From Brevibacillus massiliensis (GTDB taxonomy: Bacteria > Bacillota > Bacilli > Brevibacillales > Brevibacillaceae): a DNA stretch of 64,000 bases. Shown piece by piece: positions 26,695 to 35,879 of this stretch (the stretch's first letter is position 1; each line of letters opens with the position of its first letter). The notes beneath the pieces were generated by a model. The model did no database searches. It was not told the origin of the DNA and worked only from the letters and a program-made list of their open reading frames with translations. A program made the position numbers and the translations under genes. The DNA lies in assembly GCF_000311785.1 (NCBI RefSeq), contig NZ_HE978546.1, forward strand, positions 62,001-126,000. The letters run 5' to 3'.

Positions 26695-27975
26695 TTAGGC
26701 TAATTCCGCGAGCGACGACTTGATGATGGTCATGGCTTCATCGATTTCCGCTTTCGTGACGGTCGTCGGCGGGATAAACCGGATCACGTTTTTATCCGTA
26801 CCGCAGGTGAGCAGAATCAGCCCTTTCTCCAGCGCTTTCTTCTGCAGGGCGCTGACAGTAGCGGCATCCGGCTTGCCGTCGGCGGCGATGAATTCCACCC
26901 CGATCATCAATCCCAGACCGCGGATGTCCTTGATAGTGGGAACATTCGCCTGAAGCTTCCGCAATTCCTCCATGAAGTACGCCCCCATGTTGACGGCATT
27001 TTCAAGCAGACCGCCTTCGAGCAGTTCGATCACAGCCAGCGAAGCCGCACAAGCAACCGGATTGCCGCCGTAGGTGCCGCCGTGCGTACCGGCTGTCCAC
27101 TGATCCATCAGGTCGGCGCGGGCCACCAGTGCACTCAGCGGGAAGCCGTTGGCGATCCCTTTTGCCAGCGACAGGATATCCGGCTTCACATCAAAGTGCT
27201 GCCAGGCAAACATTTTCCCGGTGCGTCCGAAGCCGGTTTGAATTTCGTCGAAGATCAGCAGGATGCCGTGCTGGTCGCAGATGCGGCGAATTTCTTCGAC
27301 GAACGCTTTTGGCGGCACGATGTATCCGCCTTCGCCCTGGACCGGTTCCATAATGATCGCGGCGACCTGGTCAGGAGCGATCAGGAAGCGGAAGATTTCC
27401 TCCAGGGAGTGCAGGCAGCGCTTGACCTCTTCTTCCTCAGACAGGCCCGTGCGCAGGGCATAGGGGTATTCCGCGTAGTAGACGCTTGGCAAAAGCCCTT
27501 CGTAATCTTTGCGATACAGCGAGTTGGAAGCCGTCAGCGTCGTGGTGGCCAGCGTGCGTCCGTGGAAGCTGCGCTTGAACGAGATGATGCCGGGACGCTT
27601 GGTCACTTTTTTCGCCATTTTGATGGCCCCTTCATTTACCTCTGCGCCGCTGTTGGAAAAGTACACCTTGCAGTTGCCGCCGTTCAGCTCGCTTAGTTTT
27701 TCGGCCAGCTCGACGTAGACCGGGTAGTACACGACGTTGTGACCGCCGTGGATCAGCGCGTCCATCTGCGCCTTGGCCCGCTCCACGACCAGCGGATGAT
27801 TGTGTCCGACGTTCGTCACGGCTACGCCGCTGGCAAAGTCCAGGTATTTCTTGCCGTCTTCGCCCCACAGGTAGGAGCCTTCTCCCTTGACGACACCAAG
27901 CGTGGTCGCTCTCGACGCTACCGGAGGCATTACGGCGTTGGCCCGTTCGAATAAAGATTTGGTTTGTGCTGTCAT
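26695..27975 (-). CDS. gabT: 4-aminobutyrate / 5-aminovalerate aminotransferase (GabT/DavT)
   Basis: A 426-residue class III aminotransferase. It has YLDFASGVAVTNVGHNHPLV, the FSNSGAEVNEGAIKMA cofactor loop, LIFDEIQTGFGRTGKMFA and the PLP Lys in DILSLAKGIANGFPLSALVA. ATG 27975 has GGGAGAGG with good spacing; an in-frame start 13 codons upstream lacks a site. It moves the omega-amino group of GABA or 5-aminovalerate to 2-oxoglutarate. The linked CoA-transferase and glutaryl-CoA-dehydrogenase-like genes across the divergent promoter make 5-aminovalerate worth testing. Confidence 0.9.
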   Translation of the reverse strand: MTAQTKSLFERANAVMPPVASRATTLGVVKGEGSYLWGEDGKKYLDFASGVAVTNVGHNHPLVVERAKAQMDALIHGGHNVVYYPVYVELAEKLSELNGGNCKVYFSNSGAEVNEGAIKMAKKVTKRPGIISFKRSFHGRTLATTTLTASNSLYRKDYEGLLPSVYYAEYPYALRTGLSEEEEVKRCLHSLEEIFRFLIAPDQVAAIIMEPVQGEGGYIVPPKAFVEEIRRICDQHGILLIFDEIQTGFGRTGKMFAWQHFDVKPDILSLAKGIANGFPLSALVARADLMDQWTAGTHGGTYGGNPVACAASLAVIELLEGGLLENAVNMGAYFMEELRKLQANVPTIKDIRGLGLMIGVEFIAADGKPDAATVSALQKKALEKGLILLTCGTDKNVIRFIPPTTVTKAEIDEAMTIIKSSLAELA

Positions 27976-28026
27976 GGTTACCTCTCCCTTGAAAATTTTT
28001 ATATATGTGTCCATGCTTCCGGCGGT

Positions 28027-29682
28027 TTACGGCTTCAGCCAGCTGCCCGCCATGTCCCGGATCATCCGCGGCACCGTCTCAAACGAATACGGTTTGTAGA
28101 CCCGCTCCGTCCAGCGGTGGGCATCCAGTCCGAATACCCCGACATTGATCGCGGGCACATTCAATTCCCTGATTTTTTTCACCGGCACCGGATAGATTTT
28201 GTCCCACTCCGGGAAGTTGTCGATGAGCGAAGCCACTTCTTCATCGGTATCGTGCAAAGACAGGTAACTGCTGTCCGTCAGGTACGGGAAGAAGCGTTTG
28301 ACTGCAAAGATCTCACCGGTCTTGCCTTCCCACCGGGCGATGACATCGGAAATGACGCGAAGCACTTCCTCGTCTCTGGCGCTGTCCCCTTTCAGGTAGT
28401 TGTGGGGGCAGTACGGCGGGGCAAAGAATATCACGATGGACGGTTTGCCGCTGTGATCCAGCTTCCGCAGCGTATCGACAATCTCGAAGCAGAGCTCGCG
28501 AAGCTCCATCCCCTGATGCTCTGCCACGGCCCGGGCTGTAACGGCCTTGACGTCAACGCCCTGTTTGCCGAGCTTCTGGCAATACTCCTCGTAGGTGTAC
28601 ACCTCCATCTCCCAGTCCGGTCCCTCCTCCGGAAAGGCATTGACCCGGGCAAAGGTGCGGTATTGTTCCTCGTAGTAGTTTCTGATATTTTCCGCAGCAG
28701 CGGTTGCGACCTTTTTCAGCTTGCTCATGACCTCTTTCGGAGAAGCCTCCAGGACCATCAGGTTAAAGTAGAGATGGCTTGTCACCGCTGTCTGCACGTT
28801 GTAAAACGCCTTGGTATCCCGCTGGTACAAGGCGGATGGGGGCGTCATCATCTCCCCCTCCACCTGCTCCGCAAGCTCCATGTTGTTGTTGATCAGCCTG
28901 TTGAGCTCAGAGGTGACGAGTGTCGGATCCAGCCCGAACAGCGTCTGCCCCACGTGCGTTTCTCTGCCGTAGACGTAAAAGCACGGCAGCAGCTTGCCGC
29001 CTGCCCCGGTGTAGATGTACTTCTTGGGATCTCCCGGGTAGAGCGGAGAAATGTAGTCATTGTTGATCGCCACGACGTACTCCAGCTGCTCTTCCTTCCG
29101 CAGACGCAGGAGTTCGTCCACAGAGGCAATCACGCCTGTATGCTGATTTTCCTCAACCGGGTTGGCCATAAAGATGATCTCGCCGTCCCATTCGTCGCAG
29201 TGTTCGCTGAAGTACAGGACGTTGGCCAGATGGACGGCGACCCCGCTCTTCATGTCGACGGCGCCGCGGCCAAACATCCAGTCGCCGGATAAAGCGTGCT
29301 CCCGGACCTCCTTATTCCCATCCCACTGTTGAAAAAAGCGCAGCAGTTCCTCAGGATCATTGGCGATGCCCTCCTGCTGGCCAAAATCTTCGATCCCGAC
29401 CGTATCGATATGGCTGTGGAAAATCACTGTCTTCTTTGCATTTCCTCTGCCTTTTACCCGGGCAAACACGTTTTTCCGGCCCAACTGGTCGCCCGGCAGG
29501 AACTGCGTCCAGACGCGATCCGGATGTTTTTGAAAGTAAGGAAAGGTTCGCAAAATGGCTTCAACTTTATCGGCGATCTCTACTTCACCGCTCGTGCCGT
29601 TGATACTCAGTGTCTGAACCAGAGCAGTCGTCAGCTTCTCCACCTGTTCAAACAATGAGCAGTCCTTTATTTCGAGATACAC
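28027..29682 (-). CDS. rocB: RocB-like M20-family peptidase/deacylase
   Basis: A 551-residue zinc hydrolase of the M20 family, close in length and layout to B. subtilis RocB, an arginine-utilisation protein of unclear reaction. Metal-site pattern: VIFHSHIDTV (His, Asp), GRGAVDMKSG (Asp), MANPVEENQ (Glu pair). It ends DMAGSWLKP. GTG 29682 has an AGGAGG site. In this operon it may hydrolyse an amide or acyl bond to release an amino acid for GabT. A role in arginine use is less obvious here because rocD, rocF and rocA are absent. Confidence 0.85.
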   Translation of the reverse strand: MYLEIKDCSLFEQVEKLTTALVQTLSINGTSGEVEIADKVEAILRTFPYFQKHPDRVWTQFLPGDQLGRKNVFARVKGRGNAKKTVIFHSHIDTVGIEDFGQQEGIANDPEELLRFFQQWDGNKEVREHALSGDWMFGRGAVDMKSGVAVHLANVLYFSEHCDEWDGEIIFMANPVEENQHTGVIASVDELLRLRKEEQLEYVVAINNDYISPLYPGDPKKYIYTGAGGKLLPCFYVYGRETHVGQTLFGLDPTLVTSELNRLINNNMELAEQVEGEMMTPPSALYQRDTKAFYNVQTAVTSHLYFNLMVLEASPKEVMSKLKKVATAAAENIRNYYEEQYRTFARVNAFPEEGPDWEMEVYTYEEYCQKLGKQGVDVKAVTARAVAEHQGMELRELCFEIVDTLRKLDHSGKPSIVIFFAPPYCPHNYLKGDSARDEEVLRVISDVIARWEGKTGEIFAVKRFFPYLTDSSYLSLHDTDEEVASLIDNFPEWDKIYPVPVKKIRELNVPAINVGVFGLDAHRWTERVYKPYSFETVPRMIRDMAGSWLKP

Positions 29683-29710
29683 TGTATTGCCTCCTGACTG
29701 TAATTGTTGT

Positions 29711-30658
29711 CTAGTATCCTCTCAGCGTCTCTACCACGTTTTTCATCGGCTTATCTTTTCGGTACGAAAGCAAATTCTCGATAAAGATCTCGACACAGCG
29801 ATCGACGTAATAGATCGACTTGGCCGACATGTGCGGCGTCAGGATCAGATTGTCGCATTCCCAAAGCGGACTTGATTCGGGGAGCGGCTCCTGCTGAAAT
29901 ACGTCAAAGGCCGCTCCTTTCAACCTGCCCGTGGCGAGCATTTCCGCCACGTAATGTTCATCTACGACGTCTCCGCGGCCGATGCTGATAAACACGGCGT
30001 CCGGTTTGAGCAGATCCAGGCGTTCCGGCGAAAAAAGGCCGCTGGTCAGCGGAGTAGACGGCAGAATCGAGATGACATAATCTGCCGTTTGCAGCCTGTC
30101 CAGCTCATCGCCGATGCGGAAGGTCTGCAGAAACGGCTCGACCGGCCTGCCGCTCGTATTGACGCCGTAAACCTTCGTCTCAAACACGCTGAGAGAACGG
30201 GCGACTGCCTGGCCGATGACGCCTGTTCCGTAAATCAGCACCTCGCGTCCCGGCAGCTCGCCTACCAGCTTTGTCCGGTCGTACACTTTTTGCCGTTTTA
30301 GCGCGTTGTAGCGATGCATGTCTTTCTCAAAGTGGAGCATGCACATGATCACGTATTCGCTCATCGGCCTGACGTGGATTCCTGCCGCATTGGTCAGGCG
30401 AATCTGCCTTTCGTGCAGATCTTGAAGCGGCAGATCCTCCAAACCGGCGCTAAACAGTTGAATCCACTTCACATTTTCAAACAGCCGAATATTGTCGCAC
30501 GTCAAATCGTTTCCATAGGTAAGCAAAATTTCCGTTTGTTTCGCTATTTCTTGGGGTATCTCTTCAATGCTTGCAAAAACTGCTGGCTCTTCTCCGGTCT
30601 TTTCGACAATCTCTTGTACGTGTCTTGGCAAAAGTTCATCTGTAGTCGAGACAATCAT
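29711..30658 (-). CDS. D-isomer-specific 2-hydroxyacid dehydrogenase (NAD-binding)
   Basis: A 315-residue D-2-hydroxyacid dehydrogenase. The Rossmann motif is YGTGVIGQAVA; catalytic residues are the Arg in SIGRGDVVDE, the Glu in DVFQQEPLPE and the His in ILTPHMSA. ATG 30658 has AGGAGGA. It should interconvert a 2-oxo acid and a D-2-hydroxy acid. Together with GlcDF, which oxidises 2-hydroxy acids to the quinone pool, it could form a 2-oxo/2-hydroxy shuttle within the same operon. Confidence 0.88.
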   Translation of the reverse strand: MIVSTTDELLPRHVQEIVEKTGEEPAVFASIEEIPQEIAKQTEILLTYGNDLTCDNIRLFENVKWIQLFSAGLEDLPLQDLHERQIRLTNAAGIHVRPMSEYVIMCMLHFEKDMHRYNALKRQKVYDRTKLVGELPGREVLIYGTGVIGQAVARSLSVFETKVYGVNTSGRPVEPFLQTFRIGDELDRLQTADYVISILPSTPLTSGLFSPERLDLLKPDAVFISIGRGDVVDEHYVAEMLATGRLKGAAFDVFQQEPLPESSPLWECDNLILTPHMSAKSIYYVDRCVEIFIENLLSYRKDKPMKNVVETLRGY

Positions 30659-30668
30659 TGCTATCCTC

Positions 30669-31955
30669 CTATTGTTGCAGGATTGAAGGCAGCCAGGTGG
30701 ACATTGCCGGGATGTATGTGATCACCAACAGGGTGAAAATCATCATGAACAGGAACGGCATAATCGCCATAACAATTTTTTCCAGCTGCGTTCTGCTCAC
30801 GCTGGAGGCAACAAACAAGTTGACGCCAAGCGGCGGAGTAATGAAGCCGATCGCCAGGTTTGCCACCAAAATGACGCCAAAGTGCACCGGGTCGACCCCT
30901 ACTTTGGTCACGATCGGCAGCAGGATCGGGGCCAGTACGACCAGGGCCGAGATCGTATCGATAAACATCCCGACGATTAACAGGAAGATGTTGATTACCA
31001 GCAGGATGACGTATTTGCTGTCGGACAGCGAAGTGATGAAATCGGCGATCGCTTGCGGAATCTGCTCCAGTGTCATGATGTAGGCAAACGATATCGACAG
31101 CCCGATGATGATCATCGTGGAGGCGTTGATCACGACGGATTCGACGATGCTATCGTAGATGTCTTTCCAGGTCAGCTCGCGGTGCACAAACACCCCGATG
31201 ATAATCGCGTAGACAACAGCGACGACCGCCGCTTCGGTCGGGGAGAAAATCCCGCCGTAGATCCCCCCGAGAATGATCACGGGGATCATCAGCGCCCATT
31301 TGGAGTCGTAAATGGCTCTGAGAACGCGCATAAATGTAACCTTTTCCGTGGAAGCCGCTACGTAGTTGCGCTTCTTGGCGATCGCATAGGAGACGATCAT
31401 CAGGCCGATCCCGATGACGATCCCCGGGATGACCCCTGCGAGGAACATGCTGCCGACGGATACACCGGCGACGACCCCGTAGAGGACGAACGGAATGCTC
31501 GGCGGAATGATGACGCCAATCGAACCGGCCGCGGCCGTCAATGCCGCCGCAAATCCGGAGCCGTAGTTCTTCCCACGCATTTCCGGGATCATAAACGACC
31601 CAATCGCAGCTACTGTAGCCGGACCCGAACCGGAGATGGCTGCAAAGAACATGCAGGAGACGACCGTCACCATCGCCAGCCCGCCGACCATCCATCCGAC
31701 GAGCACCGTGGCGAGATCAAGCAGGCGTTTGGAGACGCCGCCTTTTCCCATCAGGATGCCGGCCAGCATGAAGAACGGGATGGCCATGAGCGGAAAAGAG
31801 TCAAGCGAGGTGAACGCTTTTTGCGTGATGATGCCCAAAGGCAGGTCAGTCGTAAAGAAAATCGTTATCAGCGCGGCCAGCCCAAGGGCGATGGCAACCG
31901 GAATATTCAAGATAATGAACAGGAACAGACTTCCGAATAATGTAAGAACGGTCAC
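30669..31955 (-). CDS. dctM: TRAP transporter large permease DctM
   Basis: A 428-residue protein with about 12 helices, typical DctM/SiaM. It has FFMLAGILMGKGGVSKRLLD, AAISGSGPATVAAIGSFMIP and the late GFITPPLGVNLFVASS motif. GTG 31955 has AAAGGGGG. It is the sodium-coupled transport subunit that works with the small DctQ and the DctP receptor. Confidence 0.93.
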   Translation of the reverse strand: MTVLTLFGSLFLFIILNIPVAIALGLAALITIFFTTDLPLGIITQKAFTSLDSFPLMAIPFFMLAGILMGKGGVSKRLLDLATVLVGWMVGGLAMVTVVSCMFFAAISGSGPATVAAIGSFMIPEMRGKNYGSGFAAALTAAAGSIGVIIPPSIPFVLYGVVAGVSVGSMFLAGVIPGIVIGIGLMIVSYAIAKKRNYVAASTEKVTFMRVLRAIYDSKWALMIPVIILGGIYGGIFSPTEAAVVAVVYAIIIGVFVHRELTWKDIYDSIVESVVINASTMIIIGLSISFAYIMTLEQIPQAIADFITSLSDSKYVILLVINIFLLIVGMFIDTISALVVLAPILLPIVTKVGVDPVHFGVILVANLAIGFITPPLGVNLFVASSVSRTQLEKIVMAIMPFLFMMIFTLLVITYIPAMSTWLPSILQQ

Positions 31956-31983
31956 GTTTTGGTTCCCCCTTTCCCATCAAACG

Positions 31984-32460
31984 CTATTGTTTTTCTGGTT
32001 TAAACAAGAAATACAATTGTTGTATCAGCCTGATCGACATCAGCAATCCGCCTAGCGGAATGGCAGAATAGACCAACCACATCGGAAGCTGCATTGCGGG
32101 GGAACTCTGACCTTTTGACAAGATCGTCGTCACCAGGCTTGTACCGGCAACCGCCAGGAAAACAGCAAGACAAAACCAGAGGATAATGGCAATAAAATCG
32201 ATACATTTTCTACCTGTTTCGTTAAACAGATTTTTAAACGCTTCTACCTTGATGTGTTCGCGCTTGCGAACGGCAAAACTGGCTCCGATCCAGATCTGCC
32301 AAATGTGAATGTACCTCGCCAATTCTTCTGACCAGGATAAAGAGGATTCGAAGACATAACGACAGAGGACCTGCGCAAAAATCAGCACGACCATGGCGAC
32401 CATCGTCAAAACGAGAAAAACTTCTTCCAGCCTTTCGTCCAGCAGCTTTTTGAGTGACAC
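31984..32460 (-). CDS. dctQ: TRAP transporter small permease DctQ
   Basis: A 158-residue protein with four helices. It contains SSLSWSEELARYIHIWQIWI and GASFAVRKREHIKVEAF, the standard DctQ motifs. GTG 32460 has AAAGGAAGTG upstream. Alternatives are a GTG three codons earlier and a far upstream ATG that would run through the stem-loop at 32497-32539. Confidence 0.9.
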   Translation of the reverse strand: MSLKKLLDERLEEVFLVLTMVAMVVLIFAQVLCRYVFESSLSWSEELARYIHIWQIWIGASFAVRKREHIKVEAFKNLFNETGRKCIDFIAIILWFCLAVFLAVAGTSLVTTILSKGQSSPAMQLPMWLVYSAIPLGGLLMSIRLIQQLYFLFKPEKQ

Positions 32461-32496
32461 GCGTTTCACTTCCTTTTCCCAGTCAGTAGAAAATCG

Positions 32497-32539
32497 ATTC
32501 CTTATGTCCTGCCCATCAATCTGGCAGAACATAAGGAAT
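32497..32539 (-). promoter_or_regulatory. Intercistronic stem-loop between dctP and dctQ
   Basis: ATTCCTTATGT (32497-32507) pairs perfectly with ACATAAGGAAT (32529-32539), and an inner TGCC/GGCA adds four pairs. There is no T-run in either direction. It probably stabilises the dctP message so that the receptor is made in excess over the permease. The role is inferred. Confidence 0.65.
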
Positions 32540-32555
32540 GGCTGTAATTATGCTA

Positions 32556-33596
32556 CTATTCGTTCGCTTTTCTGGCAGCGTCGATCAAGTCTTGGCCAAT
32601 ATCGCCGGCAAATTGATCGTATACGCTCTTGGACGCTTCAATGAACGCATCCTTCTGCTCTGACGTCAGTTCGTTGACCTGCATGCCTGCTTCTTTCAGC
32701 TTGCCAAGGAACTCATCGTCTTGCTGGGTGGCCAATTGTCTTTGGTAATCGCGGTACTCCACGCTCGCGTCGTCGATGACCTTTTTCAGATCGTCCGGAA
32801 GCGAATTGTACCAGTCGAGGTTTGCCAGCAGAGCCGTTGCCTGGTAAACGTGTCCGCTCAAGGTCAGATACTTTTGCACCTCGTAGAACTTGTTGGTGTA
32901 GTAGAGCGAGATCGGGCACTCCATGGCGTCATACACCTTTTGCTGGAGAGCAGTGTAGAGCTCGCCAAAAGCGAATGGCGATGCGTTTGCGCCAAATGCG
33001 TTAAAGGCAGCGGTGTGAACCGGGCTTTCCAGCGTTCTGAATTTTTGCCCTTTCAGATCGGCTGGGGAGTTGATCGGCCCTTTGTTGTTGGACATGTGGC
33101 GGAAGCCGTTTTCGGCAAAGACCAGTCCTTTGAAACCGTTTTTCTCCAAACCTGTCAGGAGCTGCTTTCCTACGTCGCCGTCAAGCGCTTTGTACGCGGC
33201 TTCTTTTGTCTTGAACAAAAACGGCAAATCCAGCACCATGAACTGCTTGTTGAAGCCGGCGAGCGGAGCGACCGCAGGAATGGTCATCTCGACGTTTCCG
33301 AGCTGGACAGCCTCAATCGCCTCGCGGTCGGAAGGGAACAGCGAACCGTTCGGATACAGCTGGACCTTGATTCTTCCTTGGGATTTTTCTTCGACCGTCT
33401 CTTTAAACTTTACCGCTGCAATATGTGTGGATTGCTCTTCCGGAACGAGATAGGCAATCCGCAGCGTGTACTCTTTTCCGTCTGATTTGCCTGCATCTGC
33501 ACCCGAGGATGCCCCTGCCTCCGTGCCGCCCTTGCCGCCGCAGGCGGTGACCAGCATCATCGTGGCAGCGCACAAGATCGCTAACAACTTTTTCAT
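32556..33596 (-). CDS. dctP: TRAP transporter substrate-binding lipoprotein DctP
   Basis: A 346-residue extracellular receptor. The signal peptide ends in a lipobox-like VTACGG. It has LRIAYLVPEEQSTHIAAVKF, KSQGRIKVQLYPNGSLFPSD and GLVFAENGFRHMSNNKGPI, the usual DctP elements, including the conserved Arg of the FRTLESPVH segment that binds the carboxylate. The ATG overlaps the TGA of the upstream GntR gene. The ligand should carry a carboxylate; its identity is unknown. Confidence 0.92.
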   Translation of the reverse strand: MKKLLAILCAATMMLVTACGGKGGTEAGASSGADAGKSDGKEYTLRIAYLVPEEQSTHIAAVKFKETVEEKSQGRIKVQLYPNGSLFPSDREAIEAVQLGNVEMTIPAVAPLAGFNKQFMVLDLPFLFKTKEAAYKALDGDVGKQLLTGLEKNGFKGLVFAENGFRHMSNNKGPINSPADLKGQKFRTLESPVHTAAFNAFGANASPFAFGELYTALQQKVYDAMECPISLYYTNKFYEVQKYLTLSGHVYQATALLANLDWYNSLPDDLKKVIDDASVEYRDYQRQLATQQDDEFLGKLKEAGMQVNELTSEQKDAFIEASKSVYDQFAGDIGQDLIDAARKANE

Positions 33597-34261
33597 GGAT
33601 GACTCCCCCCTGAACCTTGTTTTGTTCTGATTTCGACGTTCCTTATGTGTTTTCTCATTGCTGCACCTGCCAAGCTGACGTCGCGGTCTTGAAGGGCCTT
33701 GACGATCTCGTGGTGTTCTAGCAGCGCCTTGTCAGCACTGTTTTCCAGAGTGCCGGACAGGATGAGGTACCGGTGAAGATGGTTGTTGATCTGCTCAATA
33801 AAGTCCTTCAATTTTGCGTTTTGCGTCATTTCGGCGATCATGACGTGAAACTGGGCATCCAGTTCGATATAGGCGTAAAAGTCCTTGCTTTCAATCGCCA
33901 CCTTTTGTGCCTCTGCATTCTGTTTCAGCGCATCGATAAATTCAGCGGTGACAAAAGGCACGGCTTGCTCTGCTGAGAAACCTTCAAGCAGTTCTCGCAG
34001 CCTGAGAAAATTCTCCATATCTTGGGATGTAAAACTCGCTACTCTGGCGATCTTCCCGGTCTCAAGTTCTACCAATCCCTCATAGGCCAGTCGAGTAACC
34101 GCTTTGCGCAGCGGCGTTCGACTAATGCCGAGCATGGAAGCGATAGATTCTTCCGGCAGCAAGTCCCCAGGCAAGAACTGACTCTGCAGGATCGCCTTTT
34201 TTATCTCTTTATACGCTCGGTCTGCCAATGTCTCAGGCTGGGCCAGCTTTTTAAGCATCAT
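33593..34261 (-). CDS. GntR-family (FadR/FCD type) regulator of the TRAP/gab/glc operon
   Basis: A 222-residue regulator. The winged helix contains LLPEESIASMLGISRTPLRK and AVTRLAYEGLVELET; the FCD domain includes YIELDAQFHVMIAEM. It is the first gene of the operon and its TGA overlaps the dctP ATG, so it is autoregulated with the transport genes. Two adjacent ATGs (34261 and 34258) follow a GAGGGGGG site. The palindromic repeats at 34279-34310, just upstream, are the probable operator; the divergent CoA-transferase unit is also likely under its control. Confidence 0.9.
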   Translation of the reverse strand: MMLKKLAQPETLADRAYKEIKKAILQSQFLPGDLLPEESIASMLGISRTPLRKAVTRLAYEGLVELETGKIARVASFTSQDMENFLRLRELLEGFSAEQAVPFVTAEFIDALKQNAEAQKVAIESKDFYAYIELDAQFHVMIAEMTQNAKLKDFIEQINNHLHRYLILSGTLENSADKALLEHHEIVKALQDRDVSLAGAAMRKHIRNVEIRTKQGSGGSHP

Positions 34262-34278
34262 ATCCCCCCTCTCTTTTT

Positions 34279-34310
34279 CCTGTATACAGGATACTAGGTA
34301 CTGTATACTA
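34279..34310. promoter_or_regulatory. Candidate GntR operator (paired GTATAC repeats)
   Basis: CCTGTATACAGG at 34279-34290 is a perfect 12-bp palindrome. A second, slightly degenerate copy with TACTGTATACTA lies at 34299-34310, so the centres are 20 bases apart. It lies 18-49 bases upstream of the GntR start, overlapping the expected promoter on the minus strand. Confidence 0.65.
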
Positions 34311-34437
34311 CTAGAGTATAAGAAACAGTCAGATAAATGTAAAGAAAAAAAACAGCTTGTTTTTTCACTAAAAATAGTTTTATCGAAATGTTCTTCTTTG
34401 GCGAAAAGCGTCCTTGAGAAACAGCCTTCACTCCCTA

Positions 34438-34469
34438 TTGACAACCTTTTTTGAATAATGAAATAATAT
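34438..34469 (+). promoter_or_regulatory. Candidate sigma-A promoter for the CoA-transferase unit
   Basis: TTGACA at 34438-34443 is followed after 18 bases by AATAAT (34462-34467), with TAATAT overlapping. The leader of about 200 bases to the GTG at 34677 includes a hairpin CAGAGAG/CTCTCTG (34484-34508). The whole gap 34262-34676 holds this promoter, the GntR operator and no other gene that I can see. Confidence 0.55.
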
Positions 34470-34676
34470 AGGTGGTTCACGGACAGAGAGCCGCACAAAA
34501 CCTCTCTGCCACTCTGAACCCGCTTTTCTCGACAGCTTGATACTGATACTGCCTTCACTTCGTCTGATCTTCTTACCGGAAGACATTCCACGAACGAAAG
34601 CCAGTTGAACTGCAATGATTTTTTGTGGTTTGGCTGGCTTCTTTATGTTCACGGGCAAAAAAGGAGGGAGAATATT

Positions 34677-35864
34677 GTGACCGGTGCTTTGCAGGGCATC
34701 ACGATCCTGGATGTATCGAGGGTGCTGGCTGGGCCTTTCTGCACGATGATTTTGGCTGATCTGGGGGCGGAAGTCATCAAAGTGGAAAGCACTGCGGCAA
34801 AGGATGACACCCGCGCATGGGGGCCTCCGTTTGCAGGAGGCGAAAGTGCCTACTACCTCTGCGCAAACCGGAACAAACGGGCCATCACGCTCAATCTGAA
34901 GTCGGGCAAGGGAAAAGAGGTTTTTAAAAAACTGGCCGCCGGTGCCGACGTCGTCGTGCAGAACTTCAAGACGGGCACTCTGGATAAGCTGGGGCTGGGA
35001 TATGATGTGCTCCGTGAACGCAATCCCCGGATCATCCTCGCCTCGATCACGGGCTTTGGCTTGAGCGGCCCTTACAAGGACGAACCGGGATACGACTACA
35101 TCGTCCAGGCGATGAGCGGGCTCATGAGCATCACCGGCGATCAGCAGTCCGGCCCGCTGAAAGTCGGGGTGGCCATCGCCGACGTCCTGACCGGTCTGTA
35201 CACGGCAATCGGAATTTTGGCCGCCCTGCACGAACGCGACCGCTCCGGCGAGGGGCAGCAAATCGACATCTCCTTGTTTGACTCCCAGATTTCCGCGCTG
35301 GTCAACGTCGCCAGCAATTACCTCGTCTCCGGCAGCATCCCGCAGCGGTTGGGCAACCAGCATCCCAACATCGTGCCCTATCAAGTCTTCCCCACGCTGG
35401 ACCGGGAGATGGTGGTGGCCGTCGGAAACGACAAGCAGTTTGAAAAATTCGCGGCAGCGCTGGGATTGCCCGAATTGGCCGCGGACGAAAAATTCGCCAC
35501 CAACCCGAGCCGCCTGACACACAAGGAAGAGCTTCTGGATATCATCTGCCAGGCGATGCGGACCAGACCGGCAAGCGAATGGCAGCAGCGGTTCAAAGAG
35601 GCCGGCATCCCCAACGGGCCGATCAACGACCTCGAAGCCGTATTTGCCGACCCGCAGGTGCACGCCCGCGAGATGGTGCGCGAAATGGCCCATCCTACCG
35701 CCGGCACGATCAGGTTGGTCGGAAGCCCGCTCAAGCTGTCCAGAACCCCGGTGGACATGAGGCGGCATCCGCCGCTCTACGGAGAGCACACCGAGGAGAT
35801 TTTGTCTGAGATGGGTTACTCCAGGCAAGAAATCGAAGCGATGAAACAAGAAAAAGCGATATAA
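34677..35864 (+). CDS. Class III CoA-transferase (CaiB/BaiF family)
   Basis: A 395-residue family III CoA-transferase: ILDVSRVLAGPFCTMILADL, GAEVIKVES, then the catalytic Asp region EPGYDYIVQAMSGLMSITGD. The C-terminus has SRTPVDMRRHPPLYGEHTEE. GTG 34677 follows AAGGAGGGAG with eight bases of spacing; an upstream in-frame ATG has no site. It should move CoA from a donor thioester to a carboxylic acid. Human SUGCT, which activates glutarate, belongs to this family. With the acyl-CoA dehydrogenase that follows, it could activate the dicarboxylate produced by the gab genes. Confidence 0.9.
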   Translation: MTGALQGITILDVSRVLAGPFCTMILADLGAEVIKVESTAAKDDTRAWGPPFAGGESAYYLCANRNKRAITLNLKSGKGKEVFKKLAAGADVVVQNFKTGTLDKLGLGYDVLRERNPRIILASITGFGLSGPYKDEPGYDYIVQAMSGLMSITGDQQSGPLKVGVAIADVLTGLYTAIGILAALHERDRSGEGQQIDISLFDSQISALVNVASNYLVSGSIPQRLGNQHPNIVPYQVFPTLDREMVVAVGNDKQFEKFAAALGLPELAADEKFATNPSRLTHKEELLDIICQAMRTRPASEWQQRFKEAGIPNGPINDLEAVFADPQVHAREMVREMAHPTAGTIRLVGSPLKLSRTPVDMRRHPPLYGEHTEEILSEMGYSRQEIEAMKQEKAI

Positions 35865-35879
35865 GGGAGGAATGTTCCA

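Noticed and set aside
27964-29292. Open frame of 442 codons opposite rocB
   Set aside because: Antisense shadow; no start context and no family features.
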